From assembly GCA_009925905.1 (NCBI GenBank), contig RFPZ01000006.1, forward strand, positions 1 through 28,041: a DNA stretch of 28,041 nt, written 5' to 3'. Made by a program: the position numbers and the translations under genes. How positions within the stretch are numbered: the stretch's first letter is position 1; the number at the start of each line of letters is the position of its first letter. Shown here piece after piece: positions 6,929-14,784 of this stretch. A model generated the notes under the pieces. The model was not told where the DNA came from and did not search any database. It was given only the letters and a program-made list of their open reading frames with translations. The stretch is from Candidatus Aquidulcis frankliniae. Its GTDB lineage: Bacteria; Chloroflexota; Limnocylindria; Limnocylindrales; Limnocylindraceae.

Positions 6929-7453
6929 ATGGCGGAGATTGCTCAGCGAATCAAACTCGCGGCGATGAGCCGACGAACCCGCGCGCACGCCGCGGGTGAT
7001 GGACTCCTCATGTTGAGCGGCCCCAACCTGAACCTACTCGGTGAGCGCGAGCCAGAGACCTACGGCACCACCACCCTCGCCGAAATCGAAGCATCGGTCG
7101 CAACGGCGGCTGCGGCTGCGGGCCTGCACCTTGTTGACGCAGTGCAGTCAAATCACGAAGGCGAGCTGATTGACCGGCTTCACGTGCGTGACTTCTCATG
7201 GCTGATCATCAACCCAGGCGGGCTCACCCACACCAGCATCAGCCTGCGTGATGCGCTGCTCGCCGTGGAGCGACCATTCGCCGAGGTACACCTGAGCGAT
7301 CCGGCAACTCGCGAGCCGTTTCGTAGCGTGAACTTCGTCGAGGATCTCGCTGCTGTGACGGTGCGGGGCTACGGCGCCACCGGATACCTACGGGCTGTAG
7401 CGCTGATTGCCGAACTACATGGCGAGGCGCGCGACGCGGATGGTCGCCCGTGA
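6929..7453 (+). CDS. aroQ: 3-dehydroquinate dehydratase, type II
   Basis: Dehydrates 3-dehydroquinate to 3-dehydroshikimate by anti elimination, the third step. The fold is the small flavodoxin-like dodecamer type. Motifs are GPNLNLLG (31-38), the catalytic Tyr45, SNHEGELID (74-82), NPGGLTHTS with His101, VHLSD (120-124) and REPFR (128-132). At 174 residues it is about 25 longer than usual because of an N-terminal extension before the first strand. I keep the ATG at 6929 because GGGGGAG (6920-6926) lies just upstream, but the Met at residue 13 could also start the protein. The stop overlaps the next gene's GTG by 4 bases. Confidence 0.93.
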   Translation: MAEIAQRIKLAAMSRRTRAHAAGDGLLMLSGPNLNLLGEREPETYGTTTLAEIEASVATAAAAAGLHLVDAVQSNHEGELIDRLHVRDFSWLIINPGGLTHTSISLRDALLAVERPFAEVHLSDPATREPFRSVNFVEDLAAVTVRGYGATGYLRAVALIAELHGEARDADGRP

Positions 7454-7725
7454 GCGATCCTGCTGCACGCCTGCAAGAGATTCGTGCCGCGATCGATTCG
7501 ATCGATGATCAGCTATTGACGCTGCTCGCCGCGCGAACCGAACTCGCCCTTGAGGCGGGTGCGGCGAAGAAGGAACTTGGCCGCGCAGTGCAGGACCCAG
7601 AGCGTGAAGCGGCGCTGCTCGCGCGCGTTGCCGCTCGCGGCGCTGGCGCCCTTACTTCTGAGGATCTGGTGGGGTTGTGGACGCTGCTGATGGCGGCGAC
7701 GCGTCGGGCGGAGTCTCAGCGCTGA
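7450..7725 (+). CDS. Chorismate mutase, AroQ-class helical domain
   Basis: Rearranges chorismate to prephenate, the first step of the Phe/Tyr branch. The 91-residue protein has the three-helix AroQ chorismate mutase pattern: an N-terminal arginine helix, IDSIDDQLLTLLAARTELA, GAAKKELG with the active-site lysine, then DPEREAALL. It is a free-standing domain with no prephenate dehydratase or dehydrogenase attached. It begins at GTG 7450 inside the aroQ stop (GTGA overlap) and is the last gene of the operon. Its presence explains why the operon leader carries Phe and Tyr codons. Confidence 0.9.
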   Translation: MSDPAARLQEIRAAIDSIDDQLLTLLAARTELALEAGAAKKELGRAVQDPEREAALLARVAARGAGALTSEDLVGLWTLLMAATRRAESQR

Positions 7726-7906
7726 ACCCAGTGCAGCGCATTACTGGCAGCCGCGGATAGCGCGGGAAGCGATCATCGGTATCTGAAAGCCCGCAACGTA
7801 GAAAGCGCGAGCCGCGACCACTCACCACCAGCCGCGCATGAATGCAGATCGAACAGAGGCCGCTAGTCATGTGGCGCAGTGTGGCGCAGAGTGAACGATT
7901 AGGGTG
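7726..7906. other. Convergent intergenic gap
   Basis: This lies between the end of the aromatic operon (plus) and the tRNA-Ser 3' end (minus). A short CCGCG-gatag-CGCGG hairpin at 7751-7765 has no T tract on either side. No promoter or coding signal is seen. Confidence 0.5.
7870..7889 (+). repeat. Tandem 10-base direct repeat next to the tRNA 3' end
   Basis: TGTGGCGCAG occurs twice head to tail (7870-7879 and 7880-7889). A near copy, TGTGGCGGAG, is the tRNA-Ser 3' terminus itself read on the plus strand (7905-7914 region). It is probably a local duplication. No integrase or second tRNA fragment supports an attachment site. Confidence 0.4.
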
Positions 7907-7998
7907 TGGCGGAGGGGGAGGGATTCGAACCCCCGCAGACCGTTACCAGCCTGGGCTGTTTTCAAGACAGCTCCGTTCAACCACTCCGGCACCCCTCC
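7907..7998 (-). tRNA. tRNA-Ser, anticodon UGA, CCA encoded
   Basis: On the minus strand, acceptor GGAGGGG (7998-7992) pairs with CCCCTCC (7917-7911). It is followed by discriminator G and an encoded CCA (7909-7907). The anticodon stem GCTGT/ACAGC encloses the loop CTTGAAA, giving anticodon TGA for serine UCA codons. The long variable arm expected for a class II tRNA is present, and the T loop GTTCGAATC is normal. Total length is 92 bases. It lies 25 bases after the serS stop on the same strand, so it could be cut from the serS transcript. A -10-like TACACT (8011-8006) placed 7 bases before G1 could also start it on its own. Confidence 0.96.
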
Positions 7999-8023
7999 AC
8001 GAAGGAGTGTATCGGATCGGCCG

Positions 8024-9364
8024 CTAGCTCTTTGTTGGTGGGGCGAGGTGCGTGCGGCCACCAAGGTAGGGGTGCAGCGCGGCAGGAAGCTTCACGCTGC
8101 CATCCGGCTGCGCGCCGTGTTCAAGGAGCGCCGCCAACACACGTGGCACTGCGAGCCCTGAGCCGTTCAGCGTGTGCACCAGTTCTGGCTTCTCGCCCGC
8201 AGCGGTCCGATAGCGGATCGCCATGCGGCGCGCCTGGTAATCGCCAAAGTTCGAGCAGCTCGAAACTTCGAGCCAGCGCTTTGAGCCAGGTGCCCACACT
8301 TCTAAGTCGTACTTGCGCATCTGCACGAAGCCCATGTCGCCCGTTGCCATCAGCAACACACGATACGGAAGCTCGAGTCGCTGCAGCAACGTTTCGGCAC
8401 GGGCCGTGAGCCACTCCAGTGCAGCGGCTGACTCTGTAGGCCGCTCAAAGCTGACCATCTCTACTTTGTCGAACTGGTGCAAGCGCAGGATGCCGCGCGT
8501 TTCGCGGCCAGCGGCACCCGCTTCGCGACGGAAGCAGGGCGTATAGGCGGCATAGCGAATCGGCAGCTGCGCACCGTCAAGGATCTCGTCGCGGTGCAGG
8601 TTCGTCACCGGCACCTCAGCGGTCGGCGCAAGGTAGAAGCCATCGCGGCCAACCACGTACATCTGGTCTTCCTTATCGGGAATCTGCCCGGTACCGCGGG
8701 CCGACGCCTCGTTGATCAGGATCGGTGGCCAGATCTCGGTAAAGCCGTTCTCGCGCACGTGGGTGTCAAGGAAGAGGTTGATGAGCGCGCGGATCAACGC
8801 TGCGCCATCGGCACGATAGGCCGGGAAGGCCGCACCCGCTACCTTCGCGCCGCGCTCCAAATCAAAGATGCCGAGTCGCTCTGCCACAACGTCGTGCTCT
8901 GGCGCCGCAGCGGTGGCTGGGTCTTCCCCCTTCGCCCCGATCGCAGGGTGACCTGCGGGTACCCACGTCCGTATCGTGGTGTTCGCCTCTGCGCCACCAA
9001 CGGGAATATCTTCATCGGGCGGGTTCGGAATGCGTAGCAGCAGGTCCTCAAGTTGCGCCTCGGCGGCGGCGAGATCCTTCTCGAGTGTTTCCATCTCTGT
9101 GGCGACCTTCTGTGATTCGGCCTTTAGTGCGATGACCTTCGGATCAGTAGCGGGGACGGCCGGCTTGCCGCCGAGCAGTGCACCAACCTCGGCAGAGAGA
9201 CGCTTACGTTCGGTGCGCAGCGCGTCAACGCGTTGCGAGAGATCGCGGCGCGCGGCATCTGCGGCAAGCGCAGCGTCAACGACCTTCGGATCTTCGCGCT
9301 TCGCGATCGCGCCCGCGCGGAGTCGGTCGGCGTCGTCGCGAAGACGTTGTGTACCTACACTCAT
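8024..9364 (-). CDS. serS: Seryl-tRNA synthetase
   Basis: Charges tRNA-Ser with serine. It is a class II synthetase of 446 residues, slightly longer than usual. The N-terminal 110 residues form the long antiparallel coiled coil that reads the tRNA variable arm. The catalytic core has TAEVPVTNLHRDE, motif 2 CFRREAGAAGRETRG (from 277) and RLHQFDKVE. Motif 3 is NGSGLAVPR (400-408). The C terminus HPYLGG is typical. It begins in a 4-base ATGA overlap with the lysS stop, with GGGGGTG about 6 bases upstream, so the two are co-translated. One of its own substrate tRNAs lies immediately downstream on the same strand. Confidence 0.96.
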   Translation of the reverse strand: MSVGTQRLRDDADRLRAGAIAKREDPKVVDAALAADAARRDLSQRVDALRTERKRLSAEVGALLGGKPAVPATDPKVIALKAESQKVATEMETLEKDLAAAEAQLEDLLLRIPNPPDEDIPVGGAEANTTIRTWVPAGHPAIGAKGEDPATAAAPEHDVVAERLGIFDLERGAKVAGAAFPAYRADGAALIRALINLFLDTHVRENGFTEIWPPILINEASARGTGQIPDKEDQMYVVGRDGFYLAPTAEVPVTNLHRDEILDGAQLPIRYAAYTPCFRREAGAAGRETRGILRLHQFDKVEMVSFERPTESAAALEWLTARAETLLQRLELPYRVLLMATGDMGFVQMRKYDLEVWAPGSKRWLEVSSCSNFGDYQARRMAIRYRTAAGEKPELVHTLNGSGLAVPRVLAALLEHGAQPDGSVKLPAALHPYLGGRTHLAPPTKS

Positions 9365-10989
9365 GTGTTCACCCCCTGTACCGCTGCAGCATCGCGCAGC
9401 CTAGTAAGGATAAGGGTGCGATCGATCGCTGCGAGCAACCAGCCCGCGCGCGGGCCGTTCGTTCGGCCAAGGAAGGCGGCGTAGAGCGCGGCGAAGGCAC
9501 GTACTGGCTGCAGGCCCGCCTCTTTGGCGGCACTAAAGATGAGCGCCTGCCAGGCGTCACCGCTGCCGAGTGCGCTGGCATCGGCGGTGATGGCGGACTC
9601 AATCTGCGGGGCAAGTGCGCCGAGCCAGGAGCGCTCCTCAGCGCTGAGGGCGGCAACGGCATCAGTTGGAAGCTCGGGGCGCACGGCAATACGCGCCTCT
9701 TCGGGGGCGTAATCACGCAACCAATTGGTGACGGCGGCGATGCGCTCGTTCAGTTCAACAGATTCGGCGGCGGTGAGCGGGCTGCCCTTCTCAGCGGCGG
9801 CGCGCTCCACAACATTCACACCCGGGAGTTGCAGTAGAAGTGAGAGCTGCCCAAATGCTGGACGCCAAGCCGCAGCAACCTCTTTCGCCGCCTCTGCGGT
9901 GCTGTCGGCAATCTGGCTGAAGAACTGCAGTCGCTCATGATCGGGTGGCAGTTCACCACGCACGGTCTTCCCTGCTGTGGCGGCGCTAATGCGGTCGTAC
10001 TCGTCGTGCAGGCGTGGGATCGCGTCGCTGCCGGCCGGATCGAAGTCAATGGCGTGGTTCGGACGTGGGCGCAGGAAGAGGAAGCGCAACACTTCGGGCG
10101 GAATCGATTCGGAGATAGAGTGCACCGCAGCACCGAGCCCCTTCGAGGTCGACATCTTCTTGCCGCCCACGTTGAGGAACTCGTACATCACGTTGATTGG
10201 TGGCTCGCGGTCAAAGACTTCGCGCGAGATCGCCTCGCTGCGATCGCGTGATCCGCCCTTCGTGCCGAGATCCTTGCCGCATCCTTCGATGGTGACGCCC
10301 ATCAGCGACCACTTCGCCGCCCACTCAACGTTGAATGGCATCTTTGCCTTGCCACCGAATGGTGCGAGTCGCCCTTCATGGCCACACCCCTTCGCCCACT
10401 TCACATAGTCAGGTAGGCAGCGATACCGAATCGTCTCACCATCCCAGTCGTCGGAGAGGGTGGTGCCCACGCGGCCACACGCTTCGCAAATCGCTTGAAT
10501 CGGCAGCCAACCGGCGGGGCGCTCCACGTTGCTGACGCGAACGTAGAGATCACGAATCACCTGGGCTTTGTCGAGGGCGGTGCGGATGAACGGATCAAGC
10601 TGCCCGGTTGGGTAGATCTCCGAGAGCCAGTAGAACTCGGGTCGAATGCCGAGACGCGCAAACGTTGGGAAGAAGAGCGTGCCCACGAAGTGTCGTGCGT
10701 AGTTCTCGGCGCTGCTCCCGTCAGGGGCAGGAACGCGCGAGAGTGGCACGCCCATGTAGCGCTCCACCGCATCGGGGGTGAGGAGTGCCTGCGCATCCAT
10801 CGCATCCATATCTTCAACGCCGTAGCGGAACTGCACGGGGATGCCGCGGTCACGTAGTGCACGAGCGATGGCGTCGTGCATGACGGGCCCGCGCAGGGAG
10901 CCTACGTGCACCGTCCCCGACGGGGTCTTCGAATCGTTGACGACCTGGGGCCCGGAGACGCGTGCCGCGAGTTCGTCTGCCCAATACAT
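9361..10989 (-). CDS. lysS: Lysyl-tRNA synthetase, class I (archaeal type)
   Basis: Charges tRNA-Lys using a class I Rossmann catalytic domain instead of the common bacterial class II enzyme. The HIGH-like motif is PSGTVHVGSLRG (23-34) and KKMSTSKG is at 277-284. A likely zinc-binding set, Cys168, Cys171, Cys191 and Cys202, lies in the insert. The length is 542 residues from the ATG at 10989. I chose this start because MYWADELAARV matches the usual short N terminus. A -10 hexamer TAGGAT (11002-10997) sits 7 bases upstream with TTGCGC 17 bases further, which suggests a leaderless mRNA. A frame-open extension of 12 codons was not used. Class I LysRS is scattered among bacteria, so it is only a weak taxonomic clue. 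The out-of-frame tail of argR overlaps its first 88 bases. Confidence 0.94.
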   Translation of the reverse strand: MYWADELAARVSGPQVVNDSKTPSGTVHVGSLRGPVMHDAIARALRDRGIPVQFRYGVEDMDAMDAQALLTPDAVERYMGVPLSRVPAPDGSSAENYARHFVGTLFFPTFARLGIRPEFYWLSEIYPTGQLDPFIRTALDKAQVIRDLYVRVSNVERPAGWLPIQAICEACGRVGTTLSDDWDGETIRYRCLPDYVKWAKGCGHEGRLAPFGGKAKMPFNVEWAAKWSLMGVTIEGCGKDLGTKGGSRDRSEAISREVFDREPPINVMYEFLNVGGKKMSTSKGLGAAVHSISESIPPEVLRFLFLRPRPNHAIDFDPAGSDAIPRLHDEYDRISAATAGKTVRGELPPDHERLQFFSQIADSTAEAAKEVAAAWRPAFGQLSLLLQLPGVNVVERAAAEKGSPLTAAESVELNERIAAVTNWLRDYAPEEARIAVRPELPTDAVAALSAEERSWLGALAPQIESAITADASALGSGDAWQALIFSAAKEAGLQPVRAFAALYAAFLGRTNGPRAGWLLAAIDRTLILTRLRDAAAVQGVNT

Positions 10990-11486
10990 GCTGGGAATCC
11001 TAGCGCCCGCAGCGGCGATGCGCAACCTTCGTAAGCGCTTGACCGAACTCGCTCAGCGAGGCTAACCGCCGCTGCGTTGCGCACGGCCACAAAGAGGGTG
11101 TCATCGCCCGCCACCGTCCCGACGACCTCGGGGAGCAGCAGGCGGTCGAGGGAGGCGGCTATGGCGTGGGCGCTCCCCGGAAGCGTCTTGAGCACCAGGA
11201 TCGACCCCGCCACCGAGGCCTCGAGCGGGATCGCGCTAAGTAAGGCCTGGAGCCGCTCTTCCGCCGCAATCTCAACTGAGCGACCTGGCGCGAATGCGTA
11301 CGCGGGCGAACCGCCGCGATCAACTTTGATGAGGCCGAGCTCGGTGATGTCGCGGCTCAGCGTTGCCTGCGTCGCCGGGATCCCCTGTCGCTTCAGCGCC
11401 GTTGCCAGCTCACGCTGAGTACGTATCGCCTGCCGCGACACAATGTCACGAAGGGCACGGTGTCGAACGCTCTTCCCGAGGTCCAC
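10902..11486 (-). CDS. argR: Arginine repressor family regulator, with odd C-terminal tail
   Basis: The N-terminal winged helix (about residues 1-70) contains RHRALRDIVSRQAIRTQRELATALKRQGIPATQATLSRDITELGL, the standard ArgR DNA-binding pattern. The C-terminal oligomerisation and arginine-binding domain (about 75-150) keeps SILVLKTLPGSAHAIAASLD and GTVAGDDTLFV. It probably represses arginine biosynthesis, but no arg gene or obvious ARG box lies in the window. Family members end near residue 150. Here the frame runs to 194, adding a basic, low-complexity tail that overlaps lysS by 88 bases out of frame. Either a stop was lost, by real mutation or sequencing indel, or the overlap is real. It starts with GTG sharing one base with the uppP stop (TAGTG). 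Confidence 0.87.
   Translation of the reverse strand: MDLGKSVRHRALRDIVSRQAIRTQRELATALKRQGIPATQATLSRDITELGLIKVDRGGSPAYAFAPGRSVEIAAEERLQALLSAIPLEASVAGSILVLKTLPGSAHAIAASLDRLLLPEVVGTVAGDDTLFVAVRNAAAVSLAERVRSSAYEGCASPLRALGFPACIGQTNSRHASPGPRSSTIRRPRRGRCT
10997..11025 (-). promoter_or_regulatory. Promoter for lysS, leaderless type
   Basis: On the minus strand TTGCGC (11025-11020), a 17-base spacer and TAGGAT (11002-10997) stand before the ATG at 10989, with 7 bases between. The predicted transcription start is the start codon. The promoter lies just after the point where ArgR proteins normally end. Confidence 0.55.
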
Positions 11487-12343
11487 TACAAGCCACCGCG
11501 CAGCAGGACGGAGGCAACGAGCACTGCGGCAAAGGCGAGACGATATGCCACGAAGATGCGAGTGCTGCCGCCATCCAAGATGCGAAAGAGCAACTTGATG
11601 GCGAGCAGACCTGAGATGAATGCACTCACCACGCCGATAGCGAGGAGTGGCGCAATCGCAGCAAGGTCTTCGCTTGATTCAAGAAGACGCTTCAACTCAA
11701 TCGTTCCAGCCCCAGCAATGGCGGGGATCCCGAGCAAGAATCCGAAACGCGCCGCCGCTTCGCGACGGAACCCAAGGAAGAGCCCGCCGCTAATCGTTGC
11801 CCCAGAGCGACTGATGCCCGGAATGAGTGCGAGCGCCTGCGCCAGGCCTACCATGAGCCCATCAACAACTCCAACACTTTGTAGCGGTCGCTCTCGCGAG
11901 CTGATGCGCTCCGCAAACCAGAGTAGCAACGCTCCGGCGGTGACCGCTCCGGCAACAACAAGGGGTGTACGAACTGCGCTCTCGAGGAGATCACCGGCTG
12001 CTAATCCGAGGAGCACCGCAGGAACGGTGCCGATGACAATGGCAAGGATGAGACGCTCGTCGGCCGAATCACCACGATGGCGTCCGAACGAGGTCAGCGT
12101 GCGCAACGCGACGCGGATTAGCCGCGTCACGTCGCTTCGAAGTGCAACGAGTACGGCGGCGAGGGTGCCGAGATGAATGACCGCGGCAAACGCCAGCGAC
12201 GAGAGCAGAGGATCGCTGATGCCAAAGAGATACGGAATTGCGTAGAGGTGTGCCGACGAAGAGATGGGGAGGAATTCGGTTGCACCTTGCACGAGTCCAA
12301 GCAGCAGGGCGATGAGCGCTGCGGATCCTGGATCACTGCCCAT
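11486..12343 (-). CDS. uppP: Undecaprenyl-diphosphatase (BacA/UppP family)
   Basis: Removes phosphate from undecaprenyl diphosphate to recycle the lipid carrier for cell-wall and surface polymer synthesis. It is an integral membrane protein of 285 residues with about eight hydrophobic segments. The first family motif is GATEFLPISSSAHL (20-33), with catalytic Glu23 and His32. The second is PGISRSGATISGG with its essential arginine and serine. Excess activity is known to confer bacitracin resistance. The start has GGGAGGG about 6 bases before the ATG. It shares a base with argR downstream and probably forms one transcript with it. This implies a recycling cell-wall lipid carrier and fits either a diderm or a monoderm. 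Confidence 0.95.
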   Translation of the reverse strand: MGSDPGSAALIALLLGLVQGATEFLPISSSAHLYAIPYLFGISDPLLSSLAFAAVIHLGTLAAVLVALRSDVTRLIRVALRTLTSFGRHRGDSADERLILAIVIGTVPAVLLGLAAGDLLESAVRTPLVVAGAVTAGALLLWFAERISSRERPLQSVGVVDGLMVGLAQALALIPGISRSGATISGGLFLGFRREAAARFGFLLGIPAIAGAGTIELKRLLESSEDLAAIAPLLAIGVVSAFISGLLAIKLLFRILDGGSTRIFVAYRLAFAAVLVASVLLRGGL

Positions 12344-12396
12344 CGCACCCTCCCGCTATCGCCTGCGCGCCGCACTGGCGCTGTTGGGGCATAGCA

Positions 12397-12432
12397 TGAG
12401 GCGGCGCCCCCCAATTGGGAAGCGCCGCCTCA
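12397..12432 (-). terminator. Strong hairpin after hppA
   Basis: TGAGGCGGCGC (12397-12407) and its exact reverse complement (12422-12432) form an 11-bp GC-rich stem with a 14-base loop, 22 bases after the hppA stop. There is no T tract, so it is either a U-less terminator or an mRNA 3' stabiliser. Confidence 0.6.
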
Positions 12433-12454
12433 GCAAACTGCCGGACTGAGCGGA

Positions 12455-14656
12455 CTAGCCGCGAATAAAGAGCGGTGCGAGCACCAGGGTGACCGTGGCC
12501 AGAAGCTTCACGAGAACGTGCAGCGATGGACCAGCGGTGTCCTTGAATGGGTCGCCAACGGTGTCACCAACAACGGCGGCCGCGTGGGCGTCGCTCCCCT
12601 TGCCGAGGACCTTCCCCTTTGCATCTTTGAGTCCGCCGGACTCGATGAACTTCTTGGCGTTATCCCATGCGCCGCCAGAGTTGTTCAACACCGTGGCCAG
12701 CAGCACGCCGCTGATCGTTCCAACGATCAGCAGGCCCGCAACAGCCTCGGCACCGAGTAGCACTCCAACAAGGACCGGGGTTGCTACCGCGACCACACCT
12801 GGAGCGATCATCTCGCGCAGGGCGGCAATGGTGGTGATATCGACGACGCGCGCGTAATCTGGACGCGCCTTGTAGGTCATGATTCCCGGAATCTCGCGGA
12901 ACTGTCGGCGGACCTCAACAATGATCGACTGCGCCGTGCGCCCAACGGCGCGAATGGCGAGCGAGCTGAAGAAGTACGCGAGCATCGCGCCGATGAAAGC
13001 GCCAATAAAGACGTTCACGTTCGCGAGATTCACCGCTTCAATGAGCGGCCGACCGGCGCGCTCAAGGATGAGGTTCACCTTGTCTAGATAGGCCGAGAAG
13101 AGAAGGAAGGCGGCGAGCGATGCTGAGGCGATCGCATACCCCTTGGTGAGCGCCTTTGTCGTGTTGCCAACAGCATCGAGCTTGTCGGTCACGTTGCGCA
13201 CCTTCTCAGGCGCGCGGCTGAACTCGGCGATTCCACCAGCGTTATCGGTGATCGGCCCGAACGTGTCCATCGCCAAGATATAGGCAGTGGTCATGAGCAT
13301 GCCAACCGTTGCGACGGCGGTTCCGAAGATACCGAACTTCTCAAGCGCGACGCCCGTAAGTCCAGCGGCGATACCAGCCTGGGTGCCGAGCCAGTTCGAG
13401 GCGAAGATCGCCGCCGAAATGGAGACCGCAGTCACCAGCGTGGTCTCAAAACCAACGGCGGTGCCAGCGATGATGTTCGTACCCGCGCCGGTGCGGCTCG
13501 CCTCTGCGATCTCGCGAACTGGTCGGTACGAACCGGCCGTGTAGAACTGGGTGATGTAGACGAACGCCACGCTGGTGGCGAGACCAACGAGGCCAGCCCC
13601 GAAGAACCAGAGCCAGGCGTTGGAGTTACCGGCGTTCAACATCACTGCGCAGGCGAGCGCGAGCCCACCAGCCGAGATGATGGTAGTCGCCCAATAGCCG
13701 CGGTTCAGGATGTTCATTGGATTCTCTTTATCGTTGCCGCGCACGAAGGCCATGGCCACGATCGTGCTGAGAAGCCCGAACGCGTGCACAACAAGCGGGA
13801 AGAAGATCCACGATTCTGGGTGTGCCCAGCCCATGGTCTGCGCGATCTTGTAGGCGCTGACGCCCAGGATCATTGCGCCGATGTTCTCGGCGGCGGTTGA
13901 CTCGAAGAGGTCGGCGCCGCGGCCAGCGCAGTCACCAACGTTGTCACCGACGAGGTCGGCGATTACGCCCGCGTTGCGAGGGTCATCCTCAGGGATTCCC
14001 TTCTCCACTTTGCCAACGAGGTCGGAGCCGACATCGGCGGCCTTGGTGTAAATACCACCGCCGAGCTGGGCGAAGAGTGCAACAAAGGATGCGCCGAAGC
14101 CGTAGCCGACGATGAGGAACGGCGCCTCTGCTGGGCGCTCAAGCCCTCCGAAGAAGACGAAGACGGCGTAGACGCCGAGGAGTGAGAGTGCCGCAACGAG
14201 GAAGCCGGAAACCGCTCCGCCGCGCATCGCAACCTGCACCGCCTTGACCACACCCTTTCGGGCGGCGGCGGTAGTGCGAAGGTTCGCCTTCACGCTGACG
14301 TACATACCAATGACGCCAGACACCATGGAGCAGGCTGCTCCGAAGATGAAGGCGATGCCAGTGCGAATGCCGAGGTCAGCCCCGTAGACGGGGGTGTCGG
14401 CAACGGCGGCGGTCTCGAAATTGGCAATCAGTAAGCCGATCAGCACGGCCATTGCGACGGAGAGCACACCGATGGTGATGTACTGGCGTCGCATGAACGC
14501 GACGGCTCCCTCGAAGATCATGCCTGCTACGTCTTGCATCGCTGGCGTGCCCTTGTCGCGGCGCAGCACATCGCTGGCCATCCACAAGGCGAAGAGGATT
14601 GCGATAACCGCTGCTGGGAGCACGAGCCCCTGCAACATAAGTGACGTGATTTCCAT
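12455..14656 (-). CDS. hppA: Membrane-bound proton-pumping pyrophosphatase, K+-independent type
   Basis: Couples pyrophosphate hydrolysis to H+ export across the membrane. The 733-residue polytopic protein carries the active-site block of paired aspartates and glycines at 205-253, including ADVGSDLVGKVE, IPEDDPRNAGVIADLVGDN and GDCAGRGADLFES. It also has GPITDNAGGIAE near 467-478 and the C-terminal GDTVGDPFKDTAGPSLH block. The signature GNTTKALTKG has Lys501 and Thr504 at the two positions that separate K+-independent (Lys/Thr) from K+-dependent (Ala/Gly) enzymes, so I assign the K+-independent H+ class. I chose the ATG at 14656 because GGAGGAC precedes it and MEITSLMLQ is a normal family start. 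The longer open frame upstream is the structured leader. Confidence 0.95.
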   Translation of the reverse strand: MEITSLMLQGLVLPAAVIAILFALWMASDVLRRDKGTPAMQDVAGMIFEGAVAFMRRQYITIGVLSVAMAVLIGLLIANFETAAVADTPVYGADLGIRTGIAFIFGAACSMVSGVIGMYVSVKANLRTTAAARKGVVKAVQVAMRGGAVSGFLVAALSLLGVYAVFVFFGGLERPAEAPFLIVGYGFGASFVALFAQLGGGIYTKAADVGSDLVGKVEKGIPEDDPRNAGVIADLVGDNVGDCAGRGADLFESTAAENIGAMILGVSAYKIAQTMGWAHPESWIFFPLVVHAFGLLSTIVAMAFVRGNDKENPMNILNRGYWATTIISAGGLALACAVMLNAGNSNAWLWFFGAGLVGLATSVAFVYITQFYTAGSYRPVREIAEASRTGAGTNIIAGTAVGFETTLVTAVSISAAIFASNWLGTQAGIAAGLTGVALEKFGIFGTAVATVGMLMTTAYILAMDTFGPITDNAGGIAEFSRAPEKVRNVTDKLDAVGNTTKALTKGYAIASASLAAFLLFSAYLDKVNLILERAGRPLIEAVNLANVNVFIGAFIGAMLAYFFSSLAIRAVGRTAQSIIVEVRRQFREIPGIMTYKARPDYARVVDITTIAALREMIAPGVVAVATPVLVGVLLGAEAVAGLLIVGTISGVLLATVLNNSGGAWDNAKKFIESGGLKDAKGKVLGKGSDAHAAAVVGDTVGDPFKDTAGPSLHVLVKLLATVTLVLAPLFIRG

Positions 14657-14778
14657 TCTCGTATGTCCTCCGATGCGTCCAGTCCGTCGCGTGGCCGCGG
14701 TGCTGGGCACCGCGCTTCGGGTCGGGCGTCTGTCGGGCTGCAGGTCGCAGGTGCGACCCGCCAGGATGGGCTCCTGGT
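14657..14778 (-). promoter_or_regulatory. Structured 5' leader of hppA with three hairpins
   Basis: Between the predicted transcription start (about 14778) and the ATG lie three perfect stem-loops. They are CCAGGA/TCCTGG (14761-14777), GGTCGCA/TGCGACC (14743-14758) and CGCGGTGC/GCACCGCG (14696-14714). The directly repeated GTCGGGC (14721-14727, 14732-14738) lies between the last two. About 120 bases of such structure is unusual beside the leaderless neighbours. No known riboswitch consensus was recognised. Confidence 0.5.
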
Positions 14779-14784
14779 GAGGTG

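Noticed and set aside
7870..7914. Phage or island attachment site at tRNA-Ser
   Set aside because: No integrase, no distant second copy of the tRNA end and no change in gene character around it.
14657..14778. Known riboswitch in the hppA leader
   Set aside because: The stems do not match any riboswitch consensus I can recall, so only an unnamed structured leader is reported.
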